Made by a program: the position numbers and the translations under genes
The notes under the pieces: model-generated
What the model saw: the letters and a program-made list of their open reading frames with translations, nothing else
The model's database searches: none
What the model was told of the DNA's origin: nothing
Shown: positions 44,042 through 53,904 of the stretch, in pieces
How the letters are laid out: each line of letters starts with the position of its first letter
How positions within the stretch are numbered: the first letter of the stretch is position 1
Assembly (NCBI GenBank): GCA_029582265.1
Contig: CM055823.1
Location: 13,776,060-13,840,059 of the forward strand
Reading direction: 5' to 3'
Source: Zoroaster sp. YZ-2022
Lineage: Eukaryota > Echinodermata > Asteroidea > Forcipulatida > Zoroasteridae
DNA: 64,000 bases

Positions 44042-44275
44042 TTAAACAGCTTTTATTATATTTTTTAATTTTTCAAAAAAAGCCAACAACTTGTACATTT
44101 TATTATCATTTAAAAATAAAACGAGTTCTTTTATAAATTGTTCTGTTTTAACATCGTTTAAAATTTGTACTAGTTCATTTATAAATTGTTCATCATCGAT
44201 ATAAAACAAAAGATAAACTAGTACAAATTTTCCTTTTTCAGTAGTTAAAAGTTTGTTTATTTTTTCAGTATTCAT
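44042..44275 (-). CDS. Small leucine-rich helical protein
   Basis: 77 residues containing a duplicated helical unit (EQFINELVQILND and EQFIKELVLFLND). No known family. The start codon sits inside TATAAATATGA, the motif found ahead of several other genes in this element. It ends 7 bp from the 306-residue gene, so the two could share a transcript. Confidence 0.55.
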   Translation of the reverse strand: MNTEKINKLLTTEKGKFVLVYLLFYIDDEQFINELVQILNDVKTEQFIKELVLFLNDNKMYKLLAFFEKLKNIIKAV

Positions 44276-44280
44276 ATTTA

Positions 44281-44579
44281 TATATCCTAAGATATATATT
44301 ATATTTATATATCCTAAGATATATATAAAATAAAAAACACTAACCTATTTATATATCCTAAGATATATATAAAATAAAAAACACTAACCTATGAGTAATT
44401 GCTAACGACCTATGGGTAATTGCTAACGACTTGGGGTAATTGCTCAACGACTTGGGGTAATTGCTAAACGACCTATGAGTAATTGCTCGACGACTTGGGG
44501 TAATTGCTCAACGACTTGGGGTAATTGCTAAACGACCTATGAGTAATTGCTAACGACCTATGGATAACTTATTAACGAC
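44281..44579. repeat. Polinton internal tandem repeats
   Basis: Two repeat families lie between the ATPase stop and the small helical gene. One is about 55-60 bp, seen two to three times, containing CCTAAGATATATATAAAAT. The other has roughly eight copies of a unit of about 19-21 bp, GGGTAATTGCTAACGAC or GGGTAATTGCTCAACGAC. Both are AT-rich and non-coding. Confidence 0.88.
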
Positions 44580-45200
44580 TTAGTCACGTATTTCATAACA
44601 GGTAGGTTGATCCGTTTTTAAAATCAATTTGCGATGTAAAACTCGTTTTAGTTGCGAGCGCGCTCGCTCTCGTAGTTCGGCCGTCGGAATAACATCGTTT
44701 TCTCTAAGACAATTTTCAAACGAGTCTCTATCTTTACAATAAAATAAACACACCCATTTGAGTTGTTCTCTAAAATCTTTCAATACGCTATTATATTTTT
44801 GCGAAAGAATCCAACAGCTGTGTTTAACGTGTCTACCGCTAAAAGCCAATTGGGTAATCATACATTTATTATTCTCGTCGTATTTTTTATAATGCAACTG
44901 TTTATTAGCGCTGCAATCGTCGATAATAAACAACGTTTCCTCAGATTTGGAAGCATCGCTATAAATTTGTATGGCTCGGTTTAACGATATGTCGTTTAAA
45001 TCCTTAACGTGTACGTTATCGTCGTTTAGAATCCATTTTCTATTTTTGTACGTATCGTTGTCGCCGATGGTGGGACATAGTATAACGATATTTTAAAAAT
45101 ATTTAAAATATTCTTTTTCTAATATATTTAAAACAAATTCAGTTTTTCCGCATCCCGTTTGTCCGCAAATTAACGCGGCGTGTGGATATTTAGGCAACAT
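44580..45200 (-). pseudogene. Packaging ATPase (FtsK/HerA-like), one nonsense codon
   Basis: The frame opens with a Walker A loop, ICGQTGCGKTE (residues about 11-21), and later has a Walker B-like LFIIDDCSA. This is the A32-type packaging ATPase found in Polintons, adenovirus-related elements and large DNA viruses, which drives genome entry into capsids. An in-frame TAA at 45093-45095 (codon 36) interrupts it just after the Walker A region; the remaining frame to 44580 is open, about 206 codons overall. It lies next to the capsid gene, 24 bp apart, the usual Polinton arrangement. The short length also fits. Confidence 0.85.
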
Positions 45201-45224
45201 TTTCTTTTACAATAGTCGCTAATT

Positions 45225-46503
45225 TTAATAATCGACGGATTCAAAACGCGAGTTTCTTATATTTAGTTGCGCGTCCATGATAATAAAAGTATACATGTTT
45301 AGTTCGCCCGCGGATTCAGCTTCTTTTTCAATTTGAATGGTAATTCCTTCGCTCAAGTTTTGTACTCGTCTTCCGCTTCCGTGTAATTTATTGTCGGTGC
45401 TAGTTCTCAAATCTAAAAATAAACCGTATTTATTCGTTAAATAATTGCTTAGTTTAAGTTTTGATAACTGTACCGCTTTAACGACTTGAATAGCGTGTTG
45501 CTCATTCGAATCGCCGAAATATTTTGAAATTTCTTCCCAATGTTGATACCTTTGCATTCCGTGCGCGTAGATTTGATTAGGTACTCCTTCTATCGTGATC
45601 GAAACTTTGTTAATTTTCGGATTATAAAAGTTGTTGCTTTCCATCTCGGTGGGTTCTCTGAATAAAAACAATATTCCTTTCATACTTTTTGCTGGAGTAT
45701 TTAAATTTATATTCCACGTCGTATCTCTTTTGTTTAACGTCGTCACGCTCTGTCTCAGTACGCGATCAAACAATATACTCGTTCTATTGCTGTATTGATT
45801 TTTAATCGTTCGAGCGAGTTCCGGCATATGAACGACTTCGTATTCTAAACTGATTCCGCTTATGATATATTTAGCTTGATCGTCGGTGCTTTTGATCACT
45901 TTACTAAATTTATTAAACACGAGTTCGTATGTCAATCGATCTCCTATGCCCGATTGATAGTAGGGTTGATGATCGGTCAACAATTCAAAATCCAGCGGAA
46001 TGTGATATCTATTTTTAAAAGTATCCGCGATAGCTTTATCTTTTCCCGAGAGTAATGTGACATCTTTATCACCAGCGTTCATTCTTACTTTAGTAATGTT
46101 TGAACGTTCGATTCCTTGATACGCTAAATTCTCGCTTTTAGCTTTCGTTATCCATTCATCTTTAAAACAATTGAACACATCCGCATCGTCTAAAGAAAAT
46201 ATTTCGTTTCCTTCCATTTTAATGATTATGTGTTTTACGATGGCTCTGCCGATGTTTTGTACCAACGTTCTATTTTCATCGTCTGCGCTAACGAGTTCTT
46301 ATATTGAAAGCTAATCGCGACGTATTCGGAACGATGACGTCGTTCATTCCTAAATTTGGAAAACGAACCGTCAACAATTGGTTTTCGTTAATGGTGCTCG
46401 GATTGTTTGTAATGACGACTTTTTGACGCAAACCTTTTACACCTCGAGGTTCTCGTAATCTTCTGTATGGATCCAACACATCTCCGTACGTATTATTAGC
46501 CAT
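45225..46503 (-). pseudogene. Probable major capsid protein, one frameshift
   Basis: Two minus frames, 46503 down to about 46285 and about 46282 down to 45225, cover a product of about 425 residues and are separated by a single-base frame change near 46282-46290. N-terminal DPYRRLREPRG and the FPNLGMNDVIVP block, then GRAIVKHIIIKMEGNEIFSLDDADVF, are the conserved start of the Polinton capsid family. ITIEGVPNQIYAHGMQ sits in the C-terminal part. I assign it as the double jelly-roll MCP from these blocks and from the adjacent ATPase; structure was not computed. The start chosen is MANN, in a CTATAAATATGG context, rather than the methionine five codons upstream. Confidence 0.7.
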
Positions 46504-46553
46504 ATTTATAGTTAACAACTATATTAATTTTTTATTAAAAAAGTAGTTATAAA

Positions 46554-46998
46554 ATGGTATCTATAGCGATGATGATCGGGGGTGCGGTAGTTAACGCGTT
46601 AGCGTTTACCGGTAGTAATTTTTTATTTAGTAATTTACGAAATAACGACGCAGAACAAGAACGTAAACGACACGATTTAGCGATAGAACAACTTTCGAGA
46701 GCAAGAGACGAATTTAGTAAAAAACGTTTAAAATATCTAGATTATTTAAATGAAAAAATACAAAAAGAATCGAGCGCCGTAAGAACGTTTAACAATATTG
46801 ATGATGCGCTGAATGAATATTTTATCATAACTAACGAACGAGTAAATTTACCGAGAGATTTATATAACGAACCTCAATTAGAAGATTTTTACGCTCCTAG
46901 CGAAGATAAAAAAAACTCGTGAAATTATATTTATCGTATTAGGGATGAGTATAGTAGGTTATGCGAGTTATAAATTATTAAAAAAAGATAAAAAGTAA
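46554..46998 (+). pseudogene. Polinton membrane/coiled-coil protein, one frameshift
   Basis: The first frame (46554-46922, 122 codons) starts MVSIAMMIGGAVVNALAFTG, a hydrophobic segment, then a charged coiled-coil rich in E, R and K (residues 28-75), then LPRDLYNEPQLEDFY. After an A-run near 46909 the frame changes; the other frame supplies a second short hydrophobic segment and a lysine tail ending at 46998. This two-anchor layout is common in metazoan Polinton proteins of unknown function. Its start, TTATAAAATGG, is 50 bp from the divergent capsid gene start. Confidence 0.65.
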
Positions 46999-47005
46999 TT
47001 ATAAA

Positions 47006-48332
47006 ATGGCGCACGGAGGGCGAGATCTAATGGAGGCGGATCCTTTATTACAAGATCTTGATGAAGGCGATTTTTCAGAGTATAGCTTCGGCGATGTTGA
47101 TGAAAGTATAACAAAATTAGAATTAGAAAGTGTAAAAAGAAAAGAGCAAGAAGAGTATTTTTCTCAAAAAACTAGATTTAGTAGATCTATAGTTGATGAT
47201 TTTTATGATTCGCGTAAAAAAGGTAAACCAAGCACAATAGATTATAATGATTTATTTTTTACCAAAAATGAAAAAGGGCAAAATTTACTCTATTTTGAAA
47301 GAGGTGGTAAAAAAAATACTATTATCTAAACCCAACGGTGGATTTTACGCAGAATCTACTTTAAAAAATAAAGCGTGATTAACCTATAAAGATCTATATA
47401 AATTTGATTCAAGTACAAAAGCTATAATAAATGTTATTGAAGAAATAGAAAAACCGTTTGAAGAACTACCGGTAGTTGAGAAAACTGATCAAACAAGTGG
47501 CGGTAGAAGGTTACCGGCTGTACCGATGCAACTGGTAGAAAAATCTAAAAAAGTACAAGAAGCTGTCGAAATGGTGGTGATTACTGCAGATAGTGAAGAA
47601 ACTCAATCAGATTTTATATTTCCGCGTCGAGAAATCTTGGGACTTGATAGAGCTTTACGAACGACTCGAGGTCACCTTGAATTAAATTTAGCTAAATTGA
47701 GCCAACTCGACGAAGAAATATCTAATCTTGAAAAAGAATACGTAAACGCTCGAGATCGAGACGATGTAGATGAAACGGCAAAACTACGTAAACTACTGCT
47801 AGGAAAAAAAGATGAAAGACGAATGAGATTAGAAGCCGCGAGTGAGAACGAAAACAATCTTCGTAGTCAAATTAATAGAATTAGAGAAACGTTTCAAAAA
47901 ATGCTTGAAAGAGACGTTACGTTGGGAGAAAGAATTAGAACTTTATTTAGAGAACAAGGCGTAACGATAGTCAGTATATTAACGGCTTTTAGTATGACCA
48001 TCGCTTTTATCATTGAAGCGTTCGGTAATGTTGTAAATTCGGTTTTACCAAAACCAACTCCAAAACCAACACCCACACCACCAACTCCAAAACCACCAGA
48101 TGGCGGCGGCGTAAAAGAGTGGATAGAAAAAACATTAAAAAATTTAGCGAATGTATTATCTAAACTAGGTGCAAAAGCTTTAGCCGCTTTACCGGCTATT
48201 ATCGGTACAGTTGTAAGTTGGTTATTTAAAACAGCGTCTAACGTCGTTACGTGGGCGGCAGAACATTTATGGCTAGCACTAAGTGGAGTTGGAGTATTAG
48301 TTTTAGCTTACACGCAGAAAATGTTAAAATAA
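47006..48332 (+). pseudogene. Polinton coiled-coil protein with C-terminal hydrophobic domain, two breaks
   Basis: N-terminal frame 47006-47329 (acidic, MAHGGRDLMEADPLL) and C-terminal frame 47526-48332 (268 codons) belong to one gene. Between them lie a frame change at the A-run near 47308 and a TGA at 47376-47378. The C-terminal part has a coiled coil (about residues 30-115), LGERIRTLFREQGVTIVSILTAFSM, a proline/threonine linker (KPTPTPPTPKPP) and a hydrophobic alanine-rich end. The order coiled coil, RTLFREQGVTI, PT-rich linker, glycine-lysine amphipathic helices is characteristic of a Polinton family with unknown role, likely structural. The start is ATTATAAAATGG. Confidence 0.68.
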
Positions 48333-49672
48333 CAATTCGTAAATCATGACACCTACACCGGCTAAAATCGCAAAACCAAGTACTAAATAATTTTTTTCTT
48401 CTTGATGACTAGCATCGCTAAAAACAACATCTTCTTTTATCGTAGTTTCTAAAGAGTCTTGCGCGTGTGTAGGTGTAGAAGGATATTCTAAATCATCTAA
48501 TTCTTGTGCGTGTTTAGCAATCAATGGTGTTGTTGATTGTAAAGGTAGAATAGGAGGAACAACGGGTGTTGAATTTGTATCTAAATTTGAACCCAACGAT
48601 AAATCACTCGTCGCGATTAATATATTATTGTTGTATGATGCGTACGTGCATATTCGTAAATTCATATCGCTAGGCATCATGTATAGATTTTCTCCGAGAC
48701 AAAAGTTTAATTGACTGCGAGCGTATTGTAAAACATCTTGATATCGTTGAATACTAGATTGTAAATCAACCGGAGAGTCAATCTCTGCGTTTACTATATT
48801 TATAAATTCACGTTGCGCGTCTAAACCGGTACCACCCGCTAAAAATGAGCTTTTTGCTTGCGCCTGAGCCCCCAATATCGCGTAAACGAACGTTCTTATA
48901 GAGTCGTTTATTCGTTGTGTACCAATGTCTGTAAAACCTGATTATAAATTTTGACCAAGCGAGCTCCGTAGAAGATTGTAAAACGAATGCGATAGTATAG
49001 GTTGAAGGATGATCTCCAAAACTCATTTTCGTCGCGGTTTTGTAATAATCGTAATCAGTCACCTCGGTAGAAACAACGTTCAAACTACTTTTATCGTAGT
49101 TGTTTCCGGGTACCGCTTTGTAACCGTTATCGTAATAATAAGCCGTTCCTAATCCGTTTGAATTTAAATCGACTCGTTGTTTCCAATTGGAGACTTGTGA
49201 AAGGTGAAATTCTTTACATAAGTTTTTGTACGCGCTTACGTCTATATTATTGGCAAACGCGTCATAAAAATTTTGGAATGATGTAGGACAGCTCATTTCT
49301 TTGAGCAATCGTCTAATTTGATAATAGACGTGAAATCTAAAAAAAACTACGAATCATCGGGTTTAAATGATTTAAATGATGATAACTCACACCGCATCTC
49401 GTTGTGGCGCAATATGTTGCAAAATTTATTTGATTTTGATAAAATTTTAGCGGGTTAGAATACCAATCATCAACAACGTCGTCGCTATCGACGCGAGGTA
49501 GCTTGTAGTTGCTAAAAACATTATCGAAATGAACGTTAAAAAACTCGTTCTTGTTAATGTAAATATTTATACTCGTTAAATCGCTAGCGTCAAAATTAAG
49601 AGGCGCTTTAAAATTTCCAGATTGCTCGTACGGATACGTAAAATTACTCTTGAAAGCTAATGGAAACGTCAT
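48324..49672 (-). pseudogene. Conserved Polinton protein, frame-broken in three parts
   Basis: Frames 49337-49672, 48808-49308 and 48324-48875 (all minus) are consecutive parts of one product of about 440 residues. Frame changes lie near 49337-49347, where there is an A-run, and near 48900. Recognisable blocks are SINIYINKNEFFNVHFDNVF and WYSNPLKFYQNQINFATYC near the N-terminus, and SIQRYQDVLQYARSQLNF near the middle. A single membrane anchor (LVLGFAILAGVGVMIYELLF) closes it. I know this family only as a conserved metazoan Polinton protein; a structural or entry role is unproven. It overlaps the preceding convergent gene by 9 bp. Confidence 0.6.
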
Positions 49673-49706
49673 TTTATTATTATTTACTATTATAAATAAT
49701 AATAAA

Positions 49707-50380
49707 ATGTACCATACGTTCGAAATCGAAATTGGTAAAGAAGGCGGATCGGTTAAATTAGATAACGTTATCGATAATCGGCAAAATGATCTCTCGATTA
49801 TATTACACAGCGTAAAGATTTGGGTGGGATATTACAACGTGCGTAAAAAAGAAAGAATAATCGTTCGAACGACGGGTGAGTCGGACGTTATAATGTTTAT
49901 CGAACCTGGGCTTTACAACATTAACGAAATTATCGATATTATAACGAAAGACGCGCCTTGGATCACTTTTGTCATCAATAAAATAACGGGTGTATTTTTG
50001 TTAAATATAACTCAAGAAACAAGTCTATTAAATTTACTAGTGGGTTGGCTAATTTGTTGGGGTTTCACAACGAATTTCTAACCGCGGGAGAATACAACAA
50101 CAAAATAGACGTACAACTTTTTAAAATTTTATACATTCATTGCGATCAAATTTCTACGACCGATAATTATTTCAACGGTAAACCTTGCACTATTTTAAAC
50201 GCTTTTCCTTTGTAAGACGCGTCTTTCGGCGAAAGCATGTACATGGAATATAAAAATCCGTTGATGAAAAAATTACGAGTCGGTACTTTTAACGAGTTGA
50301 CTTTTCGAGTCAGAGATAGCAAAAGCAAAGATGTACATAATCACGGTTTCCCCATTATTTTAAATATAGAAATACTATAA
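49707..50380 (+). pseudogene. Probable minor capsid protein, frameshift plus nonsense codon
   Basis: The first frame runs from ATG 49707 to 50081, a second frame continues to 50380, and there is a TAA at 50213-50215. The frame change is near 50035-50045. Beta-rich sequence with MYHTFEIEIGKEGG, a repeating LYNINEIIDII pattern, and later an FGESM block and a terminal FPIILNIEIL strand resemble the small jelly-roll (penton-type) protein that accompanies the MCP in Polintons. The assignment is tentative. It starts 34 bp from the divergent gene at 49672. Confidence 0.5.
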
Positions 50381-50382
50381 AT

Positions 50383-50881
50383 ATGGCGAGTATTTACGGA
50401 CCCAGTCGTACGACGAGCGCTACTAGCGTAGCCGATAGAGACTACGAAATTTTAAAAACATTGTCCGCCGAAATTTACGAACATCACGGATATCTAAACA
50501 GAAATGAAATTTTACAAACGACGGTTCTAGTAGGAAAATACAACGTTATACTCGGATGGCACTCTCATTTTAAACTACCCTTTTACATGTTTACCGCCAC
50601 GCCTACGTACTGCAGCATTTTTGTTTTGTTTATAAAAACTAGTAATATAGTTTCGTATAGTTCAACGCGCGATTTTGCGGCTAATATTTATTATATTCCT
50701 TCTCCAGAACGAGATGAGAGATTTTATTTTATCGATAATGAAACGCAACATTTAAAGTACGAAATGTCATTTTAAAATTCGAGACGAACAAAAAGTTTTT
50801 GTTGAAGCGACCTTTTTTGGTGCGCTAAATTCTAAAATCTGTTTTAATATAAAAATTAAAAGTTTACCGTTAAATAAATGA
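50383..50881 (+). pseudogene. MASIYGPSRT protein, copy 1, frameshifted
   Basis: 130 codons are open (50383-50775), then the frame changes near 50768-50775 and similarity to the second copy continues in another frame to 50881. It starts MASIYGPSRTTSATS and has hydrophobic beta-strand sequence. Its downstream paralogue (50897-51364) is intact. The start sits in ACTATAAATATGG, identical to that of copy 2. The function is unknown. Its neighbour and the capsid-region position make a virion surface protein plausible. Confidence 0.6.
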
Positions 50882-50896
50882 TTTTATACTATAAAT

Positions 50897-51364
50897 ATGG
50901 CGAGTATTTACGGACCTAGTCGAACGAGCGACGTTGTCGTTAGAGAGAGTTATAATAATAAAAACAACACTATTGAAAAAACTGGATTTGCTGATAATGT
51001 TGGAGGAAATGAATATTTATACAACTATGAGAACATAATTTGGATTACTTGGGATAGTGCATACGGCCTAAATTTAGGCGCTTATAATATAGTAACGGAT
51101 TGCACAACTTGGTTTACAAATAATGGCTCGCAAGCACGCTTTTTTACACGTGATATTGATCCGCGTGTTTCACCGTTCTTTTTTCCAGAATGGCAAGAAC
51201 TGCTCGCTTTTGATAATGAACTAAAGCTTTTAGAATGTGGTATTTGCTTTAAAACGGAATATAACAACTACAGGAAAAAAGTTTTTGTACGAGCGGTATT
51301 TTTCGGCTCTTTAAACACTGGAATCTGTTACGATGTCAAAGTTGTTACTTGGCCGTTAAATTAA
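50897..51364 (+). CDS. MASIYGPSRT protein, copy 2, intact
   Basis: 155 residues, MASIYGPSRTSDVV at the start and WPLN at the end, with no stop inside. It is a diverged tandem duplicate of 50383-50881: the first ten residues and a C-terminal KVFVRAVFFGSLNTGICYDVKV block correspond between copies, while the middle is quite different. Predominantly beta-like, with no transmembrane segment and no recognised domain. The identical TATAAATATGG start context suggests the promoter was duplicated with the gene. Confidence 0.65.
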   Translation: MASIYGPSRTSDVVVRESYNNKNNTIEKTGFADNVGGNEYLYNYENIIWITWDSAYGLNLGAYNIVTDCTTWFTNNGSQARFFTRDIDPRVSPFFFPEWQELLAFDNELKLLECGICFKTEYNNYRKKVFVRAVFFGSLNTGICYDVKVVTWPLN

Positions 51365-51394
51365 AAAAATAATAATCTTTTTCTATTAATAAAA

Positions 51395-52108
51395 ATGAGT
51401 GCGCATATAGAATCAACTAATGTACTTTATCCGAATTTAACGGTTTTAACGAATGACTCTGACGCGGAGCGTGCCAAAGCATTTCGTTTGCAAAAAATCG
51501 ACGATATTCAAAAAGAATTACGAATCGAAATAAACCAACGCGAGGCCGTATATAAAAAATATAATAAAATCATCAACGCTTGCGACGTTGTAGAAACTCT
51601 CGCAGAATTAGGGTGTATGGGAGCAGGAGCCGTCGGAATAGCCAGTATCGCCAGCGTTGTGTCGTCGCCGGTAGGATTCGCTTTAGAAGGTTTAGCTTTA
51701 GGTTTGGGCAGCGCAGCTTTCTCTCTCAGATTTTCGAAAAATAAATTATATAAAAAAGCTAAAAAACACGACGAAATACGAGTTTTAGCTTTGTCTAAAC
51801 TCAACACGATCGAAAACCACGTTAGTAAAGCCATCGAAGACGGTTACATCAGTCAAGAAGAATTTGTGCTCGTATGCGAAGAGCGAGAAAAATATTACAA
51901 AATGAAAGAAAAAATCCGTAATGTACTCGTTAAACCGACGACTTTACCATCGAAAACGGAGGTTAAACCCGTCGATGTAAATGCAGAAAAAAAAGTTCTT
52001 ATAGAAAAACTTTTGAGTTTAAACTTGAGCGTAAATAAATCTTATCACTCTCCTTTGCGAGTAAAAACCAATGATAGACCCCCACCGTACGCCCCAGCAA
52101 CATTGTAA
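51395..52108 (+). CDS. Polinton membrane protein with PPPYAP tail
   Basis: 237 residues, intact. An N-terminal coiled coil (about 20-60) leads to a hydrophobic hairpin, ELGCMGAGAVGIASIASVVSS and GFALEGLALGLGSAAFSL (about 68-105). KKAKKHDEIRVLALSKLNTIENHVSKAIEDG is a conserved helical block, and the C-terminus ends RPPPYAPATL. Related sequences are widespread in metazoan Polintons. The PPPY motif resembles the late-domain signals that recruit NEDD4-type ligases in budding viruses; whether it acts so here is an inference. It is the last gene before the right terminal repeat. Confidence 0.75.
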   Translation: MSAHIESTNVLYPNLTVLTNDSDAERAKAFRLQKIDDIQKELRIEINQREAVYKKYNKIINACDVVETLAELGCMGAGAVGIASIASVVSSPVGFALEGLALGLGSAAFSLRFSKNKLYKKAKKHDEIRVLALSKLNTIENHVSKAIEDGYISQEEFVLVCEEREKYYKMKEKIRNVLVKPTTLPSKTEVKPVDVNAEKKVLIEKLLSLNLSVNKSYHSPLRVKTNDRPPPYAPATL

Positions 52109-52153
52109 ATGCTGTAATTCGTTTATATATTCTTTCATCGCTAAATTATAATT

Positions 52154-52418
52154 AATTTTTATCTCTAAACCTTTCCCCGCGACGATCTCCTAATCTTTTC
52201 ATGACGTCATCAATATTTTCATGACGTCACGAAACCTGCTCTAATTTTAGGGAAACCACCTAAAAAACTATTTCTAAAACAAAGGCGCCGCACCCACCTA
52301 CTCTTTTAACGTCAACCGCGCCCATTTTAGGGAGGTGGGCCGCTTACTCAAAAGGGGAATACCCCCTAAAAAAATTTTTTTAAGTAGGTGGCCTGGAACC
52401 CCCATCTTACATACTACT
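52154..52418. repeat. Polinton right terminal inverted repeat
   Basis: Inverted copy of 37264-37526 ending CATACTACT, followed by AGGTTA. It differs from the left repeat by a few substitutions and small indels in A/T runs, and keeps an intact ATGACGTCATC where the left has ATGAGGTCATG. Confidence 0.93.
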
Positions 52419-52424
52419 AGGTTA

Positions 52425-53330
52425 AACAATTTTAGTAAGTTTTCGAAAAAATTACGAGACACTCTGTAGTTCGAACGAGATAAGCGAGTCAATTATATTG
52501 ACACGTGCGCATGTATGTGTTATGTTATGTACAGCAGGTTTGGGAACTGCATATGGAACCATAGAGATGGAACACTCGCTTCTTTATAACTGTTAGTTGC
52601 ACTTTAGGGTTAATGTGTTTAATAATTGGCTCAGGAATTTGAATACCCACACCCTTTTTACAGTTGCGAATGAGGGTAATGCCTGAAAGAATATCGAATG
52701 GGATCCCAGTATTTTATGTAAAAATCAAGCTGCAACGTAGTATTGAAAGTATTTCCCCCGGTATGTATTGGATGATAAATATCTTGAAGGTATTCAACAA
52801 CAAGCCAAATTGAAAGACACGGGTGATTTTATTTTATTTTATTTATTTATTTTTTTGTTTTTTGTTTTTTAGTTTTTTTAAATTTATTTGTATCACTATA
52901 TATTATATGTATTGCAGAAACTTTAACATTCACGTTCATTAGTCGCTTATTTGTAAGCACTATATATTTCACCTGTTGGCAGTATAAGTAACTAGAGGTA
53001 TTGAGTTTGTAGAAAACAAACTCTGGGTGTTCGAGTGCGCATCATATGTGAGACGTCATCACTTAAAGTTGTTAAAAGACAAGAGTTACTTCAGGAGATA
53101 TGAGTTTTCATAATATATAATTAAAATAACATATAATGTGCTATACTGAATACATTAACTTCCGGTTCAGTCATCCCATATAATTTTAAATTCTTCCAAC
53201 CGTAAGTTCCGGTTCAATAATGTGACGTCATTCACTTCATAAAATATTTCCTCGTAATATGGGTGCCAATTGTGTCAAATTGCGAAGGAGTGGGTAGGGT
53301 CAGCATCGCATTCTATATAGTGAATTAGTG
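52425..53330. other. Intergenic DNA
   Basis: No gene is visible. T-rich low complexity lies at 52840-52900, and a copy of an interspersed repeat at 53029-53190. Confidence 0.5.
53029..53190. repeat. Interspersed repeat, copy 2 (GGTGTTCGAGTG type)
   Basis: Colinear with 29275-29440: GGTGTTCGAGTG, GTCATCACTTAAAGTTG, CATAATATATAATTAAAAT, then TTCCGGTTCAGTCA. It is diverged by small indels. Confidence 0.7.
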
Positions 53331-53549
53331 TTACCATGGAGGAAGCTTCTCCATGGTGTTACTAAGTTGTCTAAGGGCCTCGGCTATGTAGTCATCTCTG
53401 TTCATGACCACAACAGCAGACCCTTTGTCAGTCCGTTTGATGACTATGTTCGTGGCTTGTCGGAGTTCACCGATGGCGTCCCGTTCAGCACGGGAAAGGT
53501 TGCTGGCACATCTAGTAGGAGGTTCCCTGTGAACCTCAGATGCAAACAA
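53331..53549 (-). pseudogene. Penelope-like RT, N-terminal fragment
   Basis: A 72-codon frame with LSRAERDAIGELRQATNIVIK and DKGSAVVVMNRDDYIAEALRQL. This is the conserved N-terminal block (IVIK-DKGSAVV-M-R-DY) of Penelope-like reverse transcriptases. The similarity ends abruptly at 53331, and no catalytic motif follows on this strand. The rest of a Penelope RT lies on the opposite strand from 54235, so the two form an inverted pair. Confidence 0.8.
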
Positions 53550-53904
53550 CCTAGGTAACGGCAGTAGCGGGGATCACACAACTTGGGATACAAGCCTTTT
53601 ACGCGGGTTGTACACAAAGTAGATTTATAGGAAGAAACTGACCTGAATAATACGCTAACATAATATAAGCAGTAGACTTACCTTGTCCATATTAGACCAA
53701 ACGGCATAACCTGTTCCTTGCTTTATAGTGTAACATTTCTCTGCCATTAATGTTTACAGTCATGGTGGTGGTGCACAATAGAGGTAATTGCATTTGGATA
53801 TAACTGTTATCAGATAAGTGATTGAACTGGACAGCAAGCAATGGCATAGCAGTTTGAGTCAAGTTTGTGGTTAGCCTGCTTACATGGGTAATAATCCAAT
53901 CCAA
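53550..53904. other. Unannotated DNA between Penelope fragments
   Basis: No recognisable coding or repeat feature; the short minus ORF at 53692-53904 has no similarity I can defend. Confidence 0.4.

Larger units (their letters stand above)
37264..52418. mobile_element. Polinton/Maverick giant DNA transposon
   Basis: Long inverted repeats bound the 15.2 kb element, flanked by AGGTTA at 37258-37263 and 52419-52424, the 6 bp duplication typical of Polintons. It encodes protein-primed DNA polymerase B, a retroviral-type integrase, a packaging ATPase, a probable major capsid protein and a set of membrane or coiled-coil proteins known mainly from metazoan Polintons. Gene blocks alternate in strand, and spacing is compact with overlaps, as in DNA viruses. 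About six genes carry single-base or nonsense breaks, while polymerase and integrase are intact. CpG and CG-rich codons are more frequent than in the flanks. No adenovirus-type cysteine protease was found. Confidence 0.96.

Noticed and set aside
42034..44045. Plus-strand ORFs within the Polinton minus-strand genes
   Set aside because: They are shadow frames opposite the integrase and the 306-residue gene.
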